NCBI GenBank assembly: GCA_014529385.2
Contig: CM043942.1
Coordinates: 9,488,001 to 9,552,000 of the forward strand
Direction: 5' to 3'
DNA length: 64,000 nt
Source: Adiantum capillus-veneris
Lineage: Eukaryota > Streptophyta > Polypodiopsida > Polypodiales > Pteridaceae
In this document: in pieces, positions 43,588 to 55,618 of the stretch
Layout of the letters: the number at the start of each line of letters is the position of its first letter
How positions within the stretch are numbered: position 1 is the first letter of the stretch
Notes under the pieces: generated by a model
Seen by the model: only the letters and a program-made list of their open reading frames with translations
What the model was told of the DNA's origin: nothing
Databases searched by the model: none
Program-made: the position numbers and the translations under genes

Positions 43588-44752
43588 TGTCACGTGCACA
43601 TCTAACCCTATGTGCATGTGGACAAGCTACTTCAGGTCCAAGGTTCAGTTCAGCTTAGGAAGTGTTCTGGCACCCTTGTGAGCCTATGCGCAGGCCGTGC
43701 ATGTGCAGACACTTAGAGTAGTTGCATATCCTTTGGTTGCAAACAGCATGATCATCAGCATGACAGTTAGTAGCCATCATGAGCATTTTACAGTGCACAA
43801 AATCCATTTTTCCTATTTTAGCCATTTTTCACTTATTATTAATAAGTGACTTTGTTGGGAAAGTGAGTAGGGTAAATTTGCTAGTTCCTTTAAAAGAAAT
43901 CTAGTGCTAGCACTTTATGGCAGAAGAGGCAGAAGAAGTAGCATACTTGCAGTGCACCTTCTCAACAAGATCAGCATGAATCCCTAGCGTTTTCAGTCAT
44001 CAAGACCAGCCAGCGTTTTCTCTTGCAGACGAGCCTTGGCGTTTCTGCAGCAGCAAGCCTAGCGTTTTCAGCAGTACCCCATTAGCCTCGTGTTTTTGCA
44101 TTTGCAGATCCACATCAGCGTTTGCAGATTCTCAGCGACGACAAGATCAGCCCTAGCCTCAGCGTTTTCAATTTTCAGCACTGACTCCGCAGCAGTAGCC
44201 TCAAACCTCGCAGATCTCACCGTTTCGCAACAAATCCTTGCTGCGTGGTTAGATCAGCCAGTGTTTTCAGTTTCAGCCCGTTGTTCACAGATTTTAGCAT
44301 CTGCGTTTTTAGCGAATCGTCGCCATCGCCGTCCTCACCGACACAGTGTCAGAATTCAACAGATAGCAAATTTGCAGATTTCAGTCCCTAGCGTTTTCAA
44401 TTTTTAGCCCGTCTCGTTGCCGTCATCATTGTTGTCGACATCTGCGGCAAGTTCATTGCATCTAGACCATTGTACCAGATTTGTGCAATCAATAGCATAG
44501 ACCTCTCTCGCCATAGAGAGTGGGGTCCTTGGAGAAGAGTTTGACAACATTCTGATGTTATATTCTTCTCTCTCTTTTCTCTCAATCTCAGCACCTTCAT
44601 TCACAGTGTTTATCCACTTTGTTTGTGATCATTTGCACTCTCTCACTAAAGGAACGGAAGGCTCTCCCTTTCGTAAGGAAAAGGAACCATTGAGCACAGT
44701 TCGGAGCACTCATCTTGAGCAAAGTTCAACATTCACTTCCGCTGCACCTACA
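43588..44752 (+). repeat. P4 5' LTR (1,165 bp)
   Basis: TGTCACGTGCACATC to GCTGCACCTACA. More diverged than the other copies. Hairpin 44502-44523 with one mismatch. Confidence 0.88.
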
Positions 44753-44886
44753 TTGGTGTCAGAGCTTGGCAGTGTTCTGTATCACTGAAGGAAAGAACCA
44801 CAAGAAATTTTTGTTCTTTCCTTGAGTGTTCTGTATCACTCAAGGAAAGAACCACAATAATTTTTTTTTGCTTGTTGCGGTCGCAC

Positions 44887-46028
44887 TGTAAAGTGCAGCG
44901 GAAGTGAATGTTGAACTTTGCTCAAGAGGAGTGCTCCAAATTGTGCTCAAGGTTCCTTTTCCTTACGAAAGGGAGAGCCTTCCGTTCCTTTAGTGAGAGA
45001 GTGCAAATGATCACAAACAAAGTGGATAAACACTGTGAATGAAGATGCTGAGACTGACAGAATGTCGTCAAACCCTCCTTCGAAGGCCCCACTCTCTATG
45101 GCGAGAGCGGTCTACTTATGATTGCACAAATCTCTACAATGCTTGGACTTGGCGATGACGATGAGGACGACGATGAGACGGCTGAAATCTGCAAATCTTT
45201 ATCTGCTGAATTGTGACTTTATGTCGGTGACGATGTCGATGACGACGATGCGACGATGACGCGCTGAAAACGCAGATGCTGAAATCTGCGTTTTTCGGGC
45301 TGAAACTGCAAACTTCGCGGGATCTGACCGTGTGGCGAAGATCTGCTGCGGGAAGATGAAATCTGCGAGGTTCGGGGGTTCTACTGCGGAGTCTGACTGC
45401 TGAAAATTGAAAACGCCGGTCCTTCTTGAGTCTTTGTTGCGATGGAACTGCAAACGCTAGGGCTGAATTGGAGTCTGTTTTCGCCGGTTGTGCTGCAAAT
45501 GCAAAACGCTAGGCTGATCTGCTGTTCTACTGTCGCCGGGAATCTGCAAGTGCAAAAACGCTGGCTGATCTTGGTGCAAAAACGCTAGCTTGTTGCAGAT
45601 GGTGCAAAATTGCTAGGCTTGCTGATGGGTGTCTTGCTGAGAAGGTGCCTGTTGAACGCTATGTTCCTACTGCCTCTTCTGCCAAAAAGTGCTAGCACTA
45701 GGCTTCTTTATATACTTGCTTGCTAAAATTGCCCTACCTAGTTCCCAACAAAAGTCACTTAAAAATAATAGTGAAAAATGTCAAAAATAGGGAAAATAGG
45801 TTTATGCACTGTAAAAATGCTCCTAATGGGTTTTGATGAAAATCGGATGGAAATTTGATGATCATGCTGTGTGCAACCAAAGGATATGCATCTAGTCTAA
45901 GTGTCAGGACATGCACGGTTTGCGAACAGACTCACAAAAGTGCCGATCACTTCCTATTCTAGACTGATTGAACCCTTGTCATGAAGTAGCTTGTCCACGT
46001 ACACATAGGGTTAGATGTGCACGTGACA
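44887..46028 (-). repeat. Solo LTR M2 (1,142 bp), minus strand, in P4 leader
   Basis: TGTAAAGTGCAGCGG to GTGCACGTGACA with duplication CGCAC (44882-44886, 46029-46033). The P4 leader reads on across it (GTCGCAC|GTACCCCAAG). Hairpin 45089-45110. Confidence 0.92.
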
Positions 46029-46448
46029 CGCACGTACCCCAAGTCCACTTGGGCGTGTCGATTCCTAATCGTGTTTTTGAAGAGTGACAGGAAACCCAAG
46101 AAAGAAGGGCTTGTCCGGCCTCCCCTCGTTCCTCTTTTCACTCATTGAGAGCGGACTGTGCACTTAGCGGCCGGCCAATTTATGCGAGGTGGGAAAAAGA
46201 AACCTTGGTGTGAGCACAAGGCCGCCAAGGGAAGAGCAGAGCTCAAGTAAGAGAAGATCCTTCTCTAACACAGATTGCAATACAACTCAATAAAACGAAG
46301 ATGGATAGCCAATGAAAATGAGTAGAAAGGAAAGAACCTTTTTTCCGCCTTGAAGCTAAAGAAAGACCTCAAGAACCTCAAGAACCCAAGAATCCAAGAA
46401 CCACAAGAGCTTAAGTTCCTCGTGGACTTAAGTACCCAAGATCTGTGT

Positions 46449-47670
46449 ATGGTCATCACCCGAAGCAGAATGGATACTTCGCGTGAAGGTGATGAGCATG
46501 GAGGTAGCAAAGAAGAATTTTTCGCACCAGGAGGTTTTTCCGACCCTCCCCCCTCCCCATCTACGCCAAGGATTGCACCCAATCCTATGGAGCTTTGGTC
46601 AAGACAATGATGGACATGATGTTACAACAAGAAGCGCACGCGCCGCCTTGGAGCGCGAGCGCGAAGAAAGAAAGGCAGCCTTAGATCGCGAGCGTGAGCA
46701 AGCGCGCTTGGTGGCCGAGGAAAGAAAGGCAATCTTGGATCGCGAGCGCGAATGAAAGAAAGGCAAAATTGGATCGCGAGCGCAAAGAAGAAAGGCAGAA
46801 TTGGATTGCGAATGCGAAGAAAGACGGTTAGCCTTGGAGCGTGAGCGCGCTTTGCGGCGCGAAGACAGAAGGGTAGCCTTGGAGCGTGAGCGCGAGCAAG
46901 CGCGCTTGGCGGCCGAAGACAAACGAACGGGCTTGGAGTTAGAGTGTGATGCGCAGAGAGACCAACGCATGCAAGAGTTGGTCCTACAAGTACTTACCTC
47001 GAAACCCGAGCCGATCAAAGATGTTGGTAGTTCATCAAGTAGCTCAAGCAAAGATTCGGACTCCAACAACCCCGTCACTGAGAAGTTGAGGTTCAGTAAG
47101 TATTACGGTAAGATGGATGCTACTATTATTCGTTCTTGGTTGCATCAATTTAATGCTTACTTTGCGACAACTAAGAATACAAGAAATAGCAAGGTTTTGA
47201 TGGCAGCCATGTACCTTCCCGATGATGCCATTACTTGGTACCATGCTTGGCAAGAGGCAGAGTTGACTGCGCACCTAGAGGAAGCTGAAGAAGGTGCGCC
47301 CCTTTCCTTCAATTGGGCCGATTGCCAAGACAAGCGCAAGGTGCGGTTTATGCCACCACAGTACCTTGCAAGGTTGAAAGACGATTGGCGCAGTCTCAAT
47401 CAAAATGGTATGCGAGTTATGTCTTTCTCTGATCGTGTTTTGCAGCTCGGCACTCAATTACGCAAATCGGATGATGAGCGCAAGGAGGCATTTCTTTATG
47501 GATTGGATGAGTATATCAAGTATGATGTTGAGGTACTCGATCCAATTGATCCCAACAAGGCGGTAGCGATTGCCCTCGCACAGGAGATGAAGCACAATAA
47601 GGAAAAGCCTAAGGGAAAGTCTCAAAGTACCTCTCAGACTCCTCAAAACCCTCAGAATGGTAAGAATTAA
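46449..47670 (+). pseudogene. P4 Gag, longest copy in the window
   Basis: ATG 46449: MVITRSRMDTSREGDEHGGS, a Pro-rich turn, a frameshift near 46590-46610, then from 46801 an Arg/Glu helix built from repeated DREREEARLAAE-like units (46640-46960), a Ser run, and the Ty3 Gag core LRFSKYYGKMDATIIRSWL, DAITWYHAWQEAELTAHLEE, FNWADCQDKRKVRFMPPQYL, LRKSDDERKEAFLYGLDEYI, ending at TAA 47668-47670 before any zinc knuckle. The 869-bp core (46801-47670) is open. Gag forms the particle shell. It matches the 24217 Gag closely. Confidence 0.85.
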
Positions 47671-47680
47671 ACCAAGACAC

Positions 47681-48948
47681 TCACACACACAATGTCTTGA
47701 TAAAAACTGACGACGTAGCAGTTGTACGGACGTCCTAGATTTCACGCTGGTCGATGATGTGGTAGATTATACGGACACCGTTAAAACGCGTTGACATGTT
47801 GATGTGGCAGTGTTCGGCAGATTTCTGCGAATTGAGTTGGCTTTTGGAGATCAGATGCTTTTGAGTTTGATGCTTTTCATGTATACAGCTTTTCATGGCC
47901 AAGGGGCCTCTAAATATGTGCTGAAGGCTCACTCTTTGGCATGCTTTCACGCGGAGATGCAAAGCAAGTGTGCCGCCATTGTAGAAAGTTGAAGAAATAT
48001 AAAGAAAGACCGGACGGGGTGCCATGGTTTGGGGTTAGTGCTCTCTTGAGGTGGAACTCCACCACTTGTGTCTCGTGGAAGCGTGTCTCTTTCAATTCAG
48101 TTGTTTTGAAGCGTCTAAAGTTTGTTCTTTTCTGTTGGCGCGAGGTGCCGTCCCGTTACACATTGACCTTTGTGGACCTATGTAGACTTCTTCCTTTGGC
48201 AGAGCTCTTTATTTTATGTTGTTGATGGATGATTTTAACCGCTTTTGTTGGGTATACTTTCTCAAGCACAAGGAGGCGGCTTTTGAGATTTTAAAGAATT
48301 GGCTTACACTTGTGGAGTTGTCCTTCAACTTCATGTGGACAAGCGTAGAGAGTTTACCTCCAATGCTTTTATAGATTTTTTTTTGTGGACCACGGCATCT
48401 AGCAAGAGCTTGCGAATACTAGAGCCAAAGAAAAGGACAGTGGTGGAGATGGCACGGACAATGCTCGAGCGTAGAGTTATACCGAAGACAATATGGGCGG
48501 AGGTAATTCTGATAGCAATTAATACACTCAACCGGGTTCCTATAGCTTTGCTTCCTTGACTGACTCTGTTTGAGGCTTACTTCAGTAGAAAGCCTAATGT
48601 GTCTCATTTTTAGGAATTTGGGAGCGTTGTCTATGTCCATGTACCAACGAAGCAACATGGGAAGTTTAATATCAAGTCCAAATCGAATGATTTTTGTCGG
48701 CAACAATACTCTTTCTAAAGGATATCGACTTTATGATCCAGAGAGGAAGAAGATTGTGGTGAGCCCAGACGTGGTCTTCGACGATAATTTTCCTCAAGAG
48801 GGGCCTTCCGCTCCTAATTCTTCCACATTATCCCCAGATTTGTCTCTTCTTTGAGATGTAGATGATGATTCCTCTCCTTCGATTGATGAACCTTCTTCTT
48901 CAGTTCCTGTCCCTCAGGATTTGAAGAGCGATGCATGGTCTCCTGATG
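47681..48948 (+). pseudogene. Copia integrase and linker fragment
   Basis: Short frames read as Copia integrase: DDFNRFCWVYFLKHKEAAFE (about 48227), VVEMARTMLERRVIPKTIWA (about 48439), INTLNRVPIALLP, EFGSVVYVHVPTKQHGKF (about 48612), then LSKGYRLYDPERKKIVVSPD and VVFDD, and a Ser/Pro-rich linker to the M3 insertion. Full of frameshifts. Unlike the 1745 element in sequence, so from another Copia lineage. How it joined P4 Gag at about 47.68 kb is not clear. Confidence 0.7.
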
Positions 48949-50193
48949 TGTAAGGTGCAGCGGAAGTGAATGTTGAACTTTGCTCAAGATGAGTGCTCCG
49001 AACTGTGCTCAAGGTTCCTTTTACTTAGGGAAGGAAGAGCCTTCCGTTCTTTAATGAGAGAGTGCAAGTGATCACAAACAAAGTGGATGAACACTGTGAA
49101 TGAAGGTGTTGAGACTGAGAGATAGAGAGAGAAGAATACGACACCAAAAAAGCTGTCAAACCCTCCTCCGAAGGTCCCACTCTCTATGGCGAGAGCGGTC
49201 TACTTATGATTGCACAAATCTCTACAATGCTTGGACTTGCTGACGATGTCGACGACGACGAGACGGGCTGAAATCTGAAAATGCTGAGGGCTGAAATCTG
49301 CAAATCTTTATCTGCTGAATTTTGACTCTATGTCGGTGACGATGTCGATGACGGCGATGCAACGATGACGCGCTGAAAACGCAGATGCTGAAATCTGCGT
49401 TTTCTGGGCTGAAACTGCAAACTGCATTGGATCTGACCGTGCGACGATCTGCTGCAGGAAGGTGAGATCTGCGAGGTTCAGGACTTGTTCTGCGGAGTGT
49501 CTATGCTGAAAACTGAAAACGCTGGTCTTCTTGTTGGATCTGTCGTGATGGAACTGCAAAATGCCAAGGGCTGATCTGCAACCAAAACGCTAGGGATGAA
49601 TTCTACAATCTGCGGGGGAAAATTGCTAACGCTAGGGGAACGGCTATCTGCTGTGGACTCTGCAAACGCTAGGGCTGATCTGCTATGTCTTGTTGTCGCC
49701 GGGTTGATTTGCTAAAGAAAAACGCCAGGACTGGTCTTGATCCAAAAACGCTAGCTTCTCTGCTGTGATGCAAAAACGCTAGAGCATCTTGGGGGTCCTG
49801 CTGAGAAGTTGCCTGTTGAGCAAGTGCTCCTGCTGCCTCTTCTGCCAGAAAGTGCTAACGCTAGGTTTCTATATATACAAACTTAGCACAATTGCCCTAC
49901 CCAATTTCCAAGAAAAGTCACTTAAAAATAATAAGTGAAAAATGTCAAAATTAGGAAAAATAGGTCTATGCATTGTAAAAATGCTCCTAATGGGTTCTGA
50001 TGGAAATCTGATGAGCATGCTGTGTGCAACCAGAGGATATGCACCTACTCTAAGTGTCTAGACATGCACGGTCTGCGAACAGACTTACAAAAGTGCCAGA
50101 TCACTTCCTATTCTAGACTGACTTGACTGAACTGAACCTTGGTCATGGTGTAGCTGGTCCACGGACACATAGGGTTGGATGTATCACGTGACA
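48949..50193 (-). repeat. Solo LTR M3 (1,245 bp), minus strand
   Basis: TGTAAGGTGCAGCGG to GTATCACGTGACA with duplication TGATG (48944-48948, 50194-50198). It splits the Copia fragment. Hairpin 49177-49198; minus-strand GCGTTTTT subrepeats at 49500-49800. Confidence 0.93.
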
Positions 50194-50198
50194 TGATG

Positions 50199-50952
50199 TT
50201 GCAATGAGTGATGGTTCTCACCATGGTTCAAATGATGAGAAGGAGATACGAGTAGCTCCCAATTTTGGGGGAAAACAAGCTTGGTCGTTTGAGAAGCACA
50301 AGGCCTCTTAGATCTATGCATAGGCAGCGTGCACACATGAGGATACAGGGTATCATCGCTCGAGACCGGTGAGACCTCCTCGGCTTTTCACCATGTAGGA
50401 GATGCTATTGCTGCAGTGGCCTATGCAAGAGTGCATGGAATGACTCATCATTTTTGCTCCCCCTATTAGTTTGTCTTCCTCACTGCCATATCCCCAATTT
50501 GTACGCGAAATTGTATCCTACTTGCCTTCTGGCTGCATTATCTTTCCTACTTGGATTTTTCAAGGATCTAGGATGTTTCCTTTCATGCTTTATCTCAGAT
50601 GATTGTATCATATCTGATATGGTCGTAACTTTTGGTCTCAAAGGTCATTTTGACCTTTCGAAGACGTTAATATAATATTTTCATTGGTAGGCAGAAGCAA
50701 TGGACGGTTGCTGGTGAGCAGCAAACTTCTGCATCTAGTTTTCTGGTTTCTCTGCAGTGCCTTATGCAGGCACGTGCACCAAGCTCATAATGCACAAGAA
50801 GTGGTTCATTATTTCATTGTTTTTTTTTTCTAGTGAAATAAGGGAAAAAGGCACCATATGCATTAAGCTGAACTTTGACAGCAGGTTTTCTGTTTAGTTG
50901 TGAAAACAGTACGGACAGGCTGGCTAACACAGACCGTTTTAGTGCCTTGCAG
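50199..50952. other. End of Copia fragment and distal HPPR intron
   Basis: 50199-50440 looks like the rest of the Copia linker (MSDGSHHGSNDEKEIRVAPN on +). 50440-50952 is intron DNA without an element; it has an inverted repeat AAAGGTCA-TTT-TGACCTTT at 50640-50658 and the splice acceptor TTTTAGTGCCTTGCAG. Confidence 0.5.
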
Positions 50953-51468
50953 GCAAGTGGAAAGCGAGTGGGAATTGTGGGGCTTGGAAGGATTGGCATG
51001 GCCATAGCAAAGCGAGTCGAAGCTTTTGGGTGCCCAATTGCGTATCAAGGCAGGTCAGCAAAGTCAGGAATACCTTATTCTTACTATTCCACTGCAACAG
51101 AGTTGGCAGCCAATTCAGATGTTTTGATGATCGCTTGCCCCTTGACTGAGGGGACAAAGGGCAGCATTAACCGGGAAGTCCTTGATGCTTTGGGTCCAAG
51201 TGGATTCCTCATAAATATAGCTCGAGGTCCGATAGTGGATGAAGCAGAACTTGTGAAGGCATTGGTGGAGGGCCGTATTGGAGGAGCTGGCCTGGATGTG
51301 TTTGAGAATGAGCCTCAAGTCCCCCAAGAGCTGACGTCTCTGGATAATGTTGTTCTGACTCCTCATGTCGGTAGTTTGACATGGGAAACCAGGAGGGCTA
51401 TGGCAGATCTTGTTGTTTCCAACCTTGAAGCCTATTTCGCTGGCAAACCTCTTCTAACTCCCGTCTGA
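50953..51468 (+). CDS. HPPR: Hydroxyphenylpyruvate reductase (HPPR/HPR2-like), exon 2
   Basis: Encodes residues 144-314. [15 protein letters not shown] carries the NAD(P)-binding GxGxxG (153-158). Catalytic residues of the D-2-hydroxyacid dehydrogenase family: Arg234 in INIARGP, Glu263 in VFENEP, His281 in LTPHVGS. The spacing of 29 between Arg and Glu matches the family. The last residues are [10 protein letters not shown], as in plant HPPR/HPR2, and the stop is TGA 51466-51468. The exon starts after TTGCAG in phase 0. It contains the whole nucleotide-binding half plus the C-terminal return of the catalytic domain. No stops or frameshifts, so the gene is probably functional if the 27.4 kb intron is spliced. 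Confidence 0.93.
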   Translation, partial: ASGKRVGIVGLGRIGMAIAKRVEAFGCPIAYQGRSAKSGIPYSYYSTATELAANSDVLMIACPLTEGTKGSINREVLDALGPSGFLINIARGPIVDEAELVKALVEGRIGGAGLDVFENEPQVPQELTSLDNVVLTPHVGSLTWETRRAMADLVVSNLEAYFAGKPLLTPV

Positions 51469-51512
51469 AGGTAAACTAAACTATCTACCCACATTGATTA
51501 ATGGAACTATGA

Positions 51513-51515
<3 letters not shown>

Positions 51516-51602
<87 letters not shown>
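51516..51602 (+). repeat. (CT)n(CA)n microsatellite after HPPR
   Basis: About 20 CT then 22 CA units, about 50 bp after the stop codon, likely within the 3' untranslated region. Confidence 0.95.
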
Positions 51603-52464
51603 GCGCGCGCACACGTGTGCCATGGATGGTGTTATGAATCTGACCCTTGAGAAGAAATTAAAACCCCGCTGGTTTGTAGTCCCAGCACTGCTGTCTGATT
51701 ATGCCCACTTGCTAAGAGGATTGATTGGGTTCGTCTCAGTTAAATTTGCCTTTGTAGAAAAATATTGAAATTGATATACATGTCAAATCAAGCACTGTTA
51801 CTATGGAGTTGCTCTACTGCCGCGACTCAGCTTTACATCCCAAGCCCTGACTCTAGAGTACAAGGTCTTGAGTTCAAAGCCTGTTGGGTCCATCAGTTTC
51901 TTATGGTAGGATTGTTCTATGGCTCTTCTCTCCATCTTTCCTCTTTTTCCATTATCTTTAATAATGGAAGGATGAGCATGACAGTAGTTGATAGCCCTTA
52001 CATGAGCCTGCATAAGGCTTATTCTCTTTCACATCAATCAAATTTAGGAGGGCTTACATGGGGCGCGCTGAGAGCGAACTCGTTCAAAGCACAATCTCTT
52101 GAAAGGGGTACCTAGCATAATATTCGAAACTCCAACTTTGTGTGAGAATGACTCTCTATGGTTGTCTCTTAATGGCATCGAAAGTGCAATGACAAAGGCC
52201 CTTTTGAAACTAGATGATCTTATTAGCGCGATAAAGAGTACCCAGAGATTGGCCGTGAATTAACAACATTGAATCAATTAGGAGGATTGATGAGTCTAAA
52301 TTTGACTAACAAGAGTGATGCAATGGAATTGACGACAAGCTATTGATTGCAAGGGAGCCTGAAGTTCTGGAATTGCTTGTCATAATGAAGGTTTTTTTGT
52401 TGTAAAAAGAAATCTCTACAAGCATTATTATCTTATTTGTATGATTTACTTGAGAAGAACGGTT

Positions 52465-52468
<4 letters not shown>
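51603..52468. other. HPPR 3' flank, no gene seen
   Basis: Mixed-composition DNA. A weak tRNA-like B-box (GTCTTGAGTTCAAAGCC, about 51867) is present without a matching A-box. Confidence 0.4.

Positions 52469-52505
<37 letters not shown>
52469..52505 (+). repeat. (GA)n microsatellite
   Basis: About 18 GA units directly before the duplicated SINE-like unit. Confidence 0.9.
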
Positions 52506-52509
<4 letters not shown>

Positions 52510-52523
52510 CAAAAGAAGAAGAG

Positions 52524-52769
52524 AATTTCAACATTGAAGGAACAATTCGATGAGTCTTGAACACGAGCCGCGGAACTCCAAAGAAAACTGGGATAACCAA
52601 TCTACCACACTTTTTTGGGGAGAGAGAGAGAGAGAAGAAGAAGAAGAAGAAGAAGAAGAGAGTTTTTATGTCGTAGGAAACTATACCAAGAGACCTTAAA
52701 GATCTAGCCAACAAGGAGTTGAACTCGAGACTTGTTATTCAAGAGGGAAATGACATAACCAATCTACCA

Positions 52770-52804
<35 letters not shown>

Positions 52805-53574
52805 GAGAGAGAGAGAGAGCCGGTGTTTTGTGTAAATTCTGTGTGTTTGCTCTCTTATATTCTGCAATAGCCACTTAGAGCACACCTCAATCCATTCCTG
52901 AGCATATCTTCATAATGATGGGTCATAGGGTAGGTGACCCCGAGCTTAGGCTCTTTCATATACATCTAGCTATGACACCTCTGACAACTACAAGCTTGTG
53001 TAGACTATTCTTGAAATCAATAATATATGTGTGCTCTTTAGTTCCAACATTTTCAACATTGAATTTCAACATTGAAGGAACAATTCGATGAGTCTTGAAC
53101 ACGAGCCGCGGAACTCCAAAGAAAACTGGGATAACCAATCTACCACACTTTTTTGGGGAGAGAGAGAGAGAGAAGAAGAAGAAGAAGAAGAAGAAGAGAG
53201 TTTTTATGTCGTAGGAAACTATACCAAGAGACCTTAAAGATCTAGCCAACAAGGAGTTGAACTCGAGACTTGTTATTCAAGAGGGAAATGACATAACCAA
53301 TCTACCACACGAGAGAGAGAGAGAGAGAGTGAGAGAGAGAGAGAGAGCCGGTGTTTTGTGTAAATTCTGTGTGTTTGCTCTCTTATATTCTGCAATAGCC
53401 ACTTAGAGCACACCTCAATCCATTCCTGAGCATATCTTCATAATGATGGGTCATAGGGTAGGTGACCCCGAGCTTAGGCTCTTTCATATACATCTAGCTA
53501 TGACACCTCTGACAACTACAAGCTTGTGTAGACTATTCTTGAAATCAATAATATATGTGTGCTCTTTAGTTCCA
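52524..53574 (-). repeat. Tandem duplication (538-bp period) of a SINE-like unit with two tRNA-like heads
   Basis: Copy 1 is 52524-53046 and copy 2 is 53062-53574; outside the GA tracts they look identical. On the minus strand each copy has two tRNA-like heads: TGGTAGATTGG (A-box-like) followed after about 35 bp by GAGTTCAACTC or GTGTTCAAGACTC (B-box-like). In copy 1 these are at 52770-52717 and 52606-52551. A (GA)n/(GAA)n tract lies between the heads. This fits a dimeric tRNA-derived SINE; a poly-A tail was not found. Confidence 0.6.
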
Positions 53575-54956
53575 TTGCAAGTTAAAACGAGCAATGCTCA
53601 ACCTTCACAAGATATTTGAACAGATTGTATACATGGATAAAGTTTGATCGATGGATTTATTTCACCATTTCGCACATATTGAGGACCTTCCTTGATACAA
53701 ATGTGATGCCACCACTCTACTGCCAACCATAGGCTTGGTCTCAACGCTCTCAAGTGGTGCGTAGAGTGTAGTCAAACTTTGAGAGCCACTTTACTACACA
53801 AACAACCTTGGAACCAGCCATCCCGTAAGGATGCTATCCTCCCCGTAACGATGCTATCCTCTGGACATGCTCTTTGATGCAAAAATACCTTAAATTTCTT
53901 AATACAGAGCTCAAGGAAGAACATCCATCTAGAATGTACAATCACTACAATTGTTTTCTTTGTTGACTATGCACCAGAAGATGCACTTGAATGGTGAGCA
54001 TTGTGGAGGGGAAGTGCTTTACAAACATACAAACGACTTCTACTACATTTTTCTTGGTGACTAGTATGGAGATAGTTTCAATATCCTTGTGTGAAAACCC
54101 ATAAACCAACCTTGGGCTTGTAAATGATGCAATACTTACAAACAACGATATCTCAATGGTCATGGAGAAAATAAATAGTCATCAAGAAAGTGAGAATGTC
54201 AACAAGATAACCGAGTCAAAAACACAAACTTAATGAATGAAACCAAACCTTTATGGGGCAATTGCTTTCAAACCTAACACATCTTATGCAAATCATGCAA
54301 CTTGAGACCAACAAGGTTTATGTCATTGTTCTAAGATAGTACATTAAACCTATCAAGGCTAACAAGGACTGTATAATCTCTTTCAACTTACAAACTTGAA
54401 CAATCCTATGAGTGCACAAAACAACACAAGCATGGATCATGTTCATGATGTTTGAATATATCGTCAAATTGTCATGTGAGTACAAAAAACAAGCACTTCA
54501 CCCTCTCTCTCTCCAACAAAAGGTTGGATTTCACCAGTCAACAAAAGCTCTTGCCATTTTGCACTACCTCTACAATTCAAGTGAAGATTATGCTCATGAG
54601 TTTGAATTTTTATAAGTCAGTTTTATACTTTTCTTAAAGGTCTTTGACTTTTGTGGAGAAGTTATTTGAAACTTAAATCCCATTTCCAACAATTTATGAT
54701 TGGTTCACCCAACATGAAGGGGTGTTTGCCTCTCCTAATGTTTTCACTGGAAAAAAAATTACTTTGGAAGTGCACCCACAATCTCATTAGCTTGCCATGT
54801 CTTGTACCATACACATCCATTGCAGTCAATGGGGAATAATTTTTGGCGAGCATTTTTCGAGGAGCGCCTTTTTGAAATTTGACGAGCAAATTTCAAAAAG
54901 ATTCTTTTCCTCTCTCCTCAACTTTATTCTTTCTCCTAAGTCTTCATCAGCCTCTT
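53575..54956. other. No gene recognised
   Basis: Several short open frames without signatures. GATGCTATCCTCCCCGTAAC is imperfectly repeated at 53830-53860. Probably intergenic or decayed element sequence. Confidence 0.35.
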
Positions 54957-55433
<477 letters not shown>

Positions 55434-55618
55434 AGAAGTATACAGGTAAATCCATTTACATCATTATTAATACTAACAAAAAGAGAGAAAATGATTTATA
55501 AACCAAATTAATCCAAAACATCTTGACCAAAGATCCAACACCTACCCAATCCATATCAACTTTGTCAACTTCAATACATGGAGGAAAATGTGTCACAAAA
55601 TTGTACAATCATAGGGCT

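Larger units (their letters stand above)
43588..47680 (+). mobile_element. Element P4, 3' truncated, containing solo LTR M2
   Basis: 5' LTR 43588-44752, mutated primer site (TTGGTGTCAGAGC), leader interrupted by M2 at 44887, Gag 46449-47670. After the Gag end, family similarity stops and Copia sequence begins, so pol, 3' module and 3' LTR are missing. No target duplication can be shown. Confidence 0.8.
23526..50952 (+). other. HPPR intron, 27,427 bp, filled with retrotransposons
   Basis: Donor AAG|GTATGC at 23526, acceptor TTGCAG|GCA at 50952. Phase 0 on both sides; joining gives [18 protein letters not shown], as expected for the family. It holds a Ty3 gag-PR remnant, a minus-strand Ty3 integrase, a Copia integrase fragment and eight insertions of one LTR family. 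Element-free sequence is left mainly at the two ends (about 0.65 kb after exon 1 and 0.5 kb before exon 2). Confidence 0.85.

Noticed and set aside
50640-50658. AAAGGTCA-TTT-TGACCTTT as a steroid-receptor element
   Set aside because: It matches that animal consensus, but plants lack such receptors; a W-box-type reading is more sensible.
51860-51890. tRNA-like B-box CTTGAGTTCAAAGCC after HPPR
   Set aside because: No matching A-box upstream; too weak to call a tRNA or SINE.
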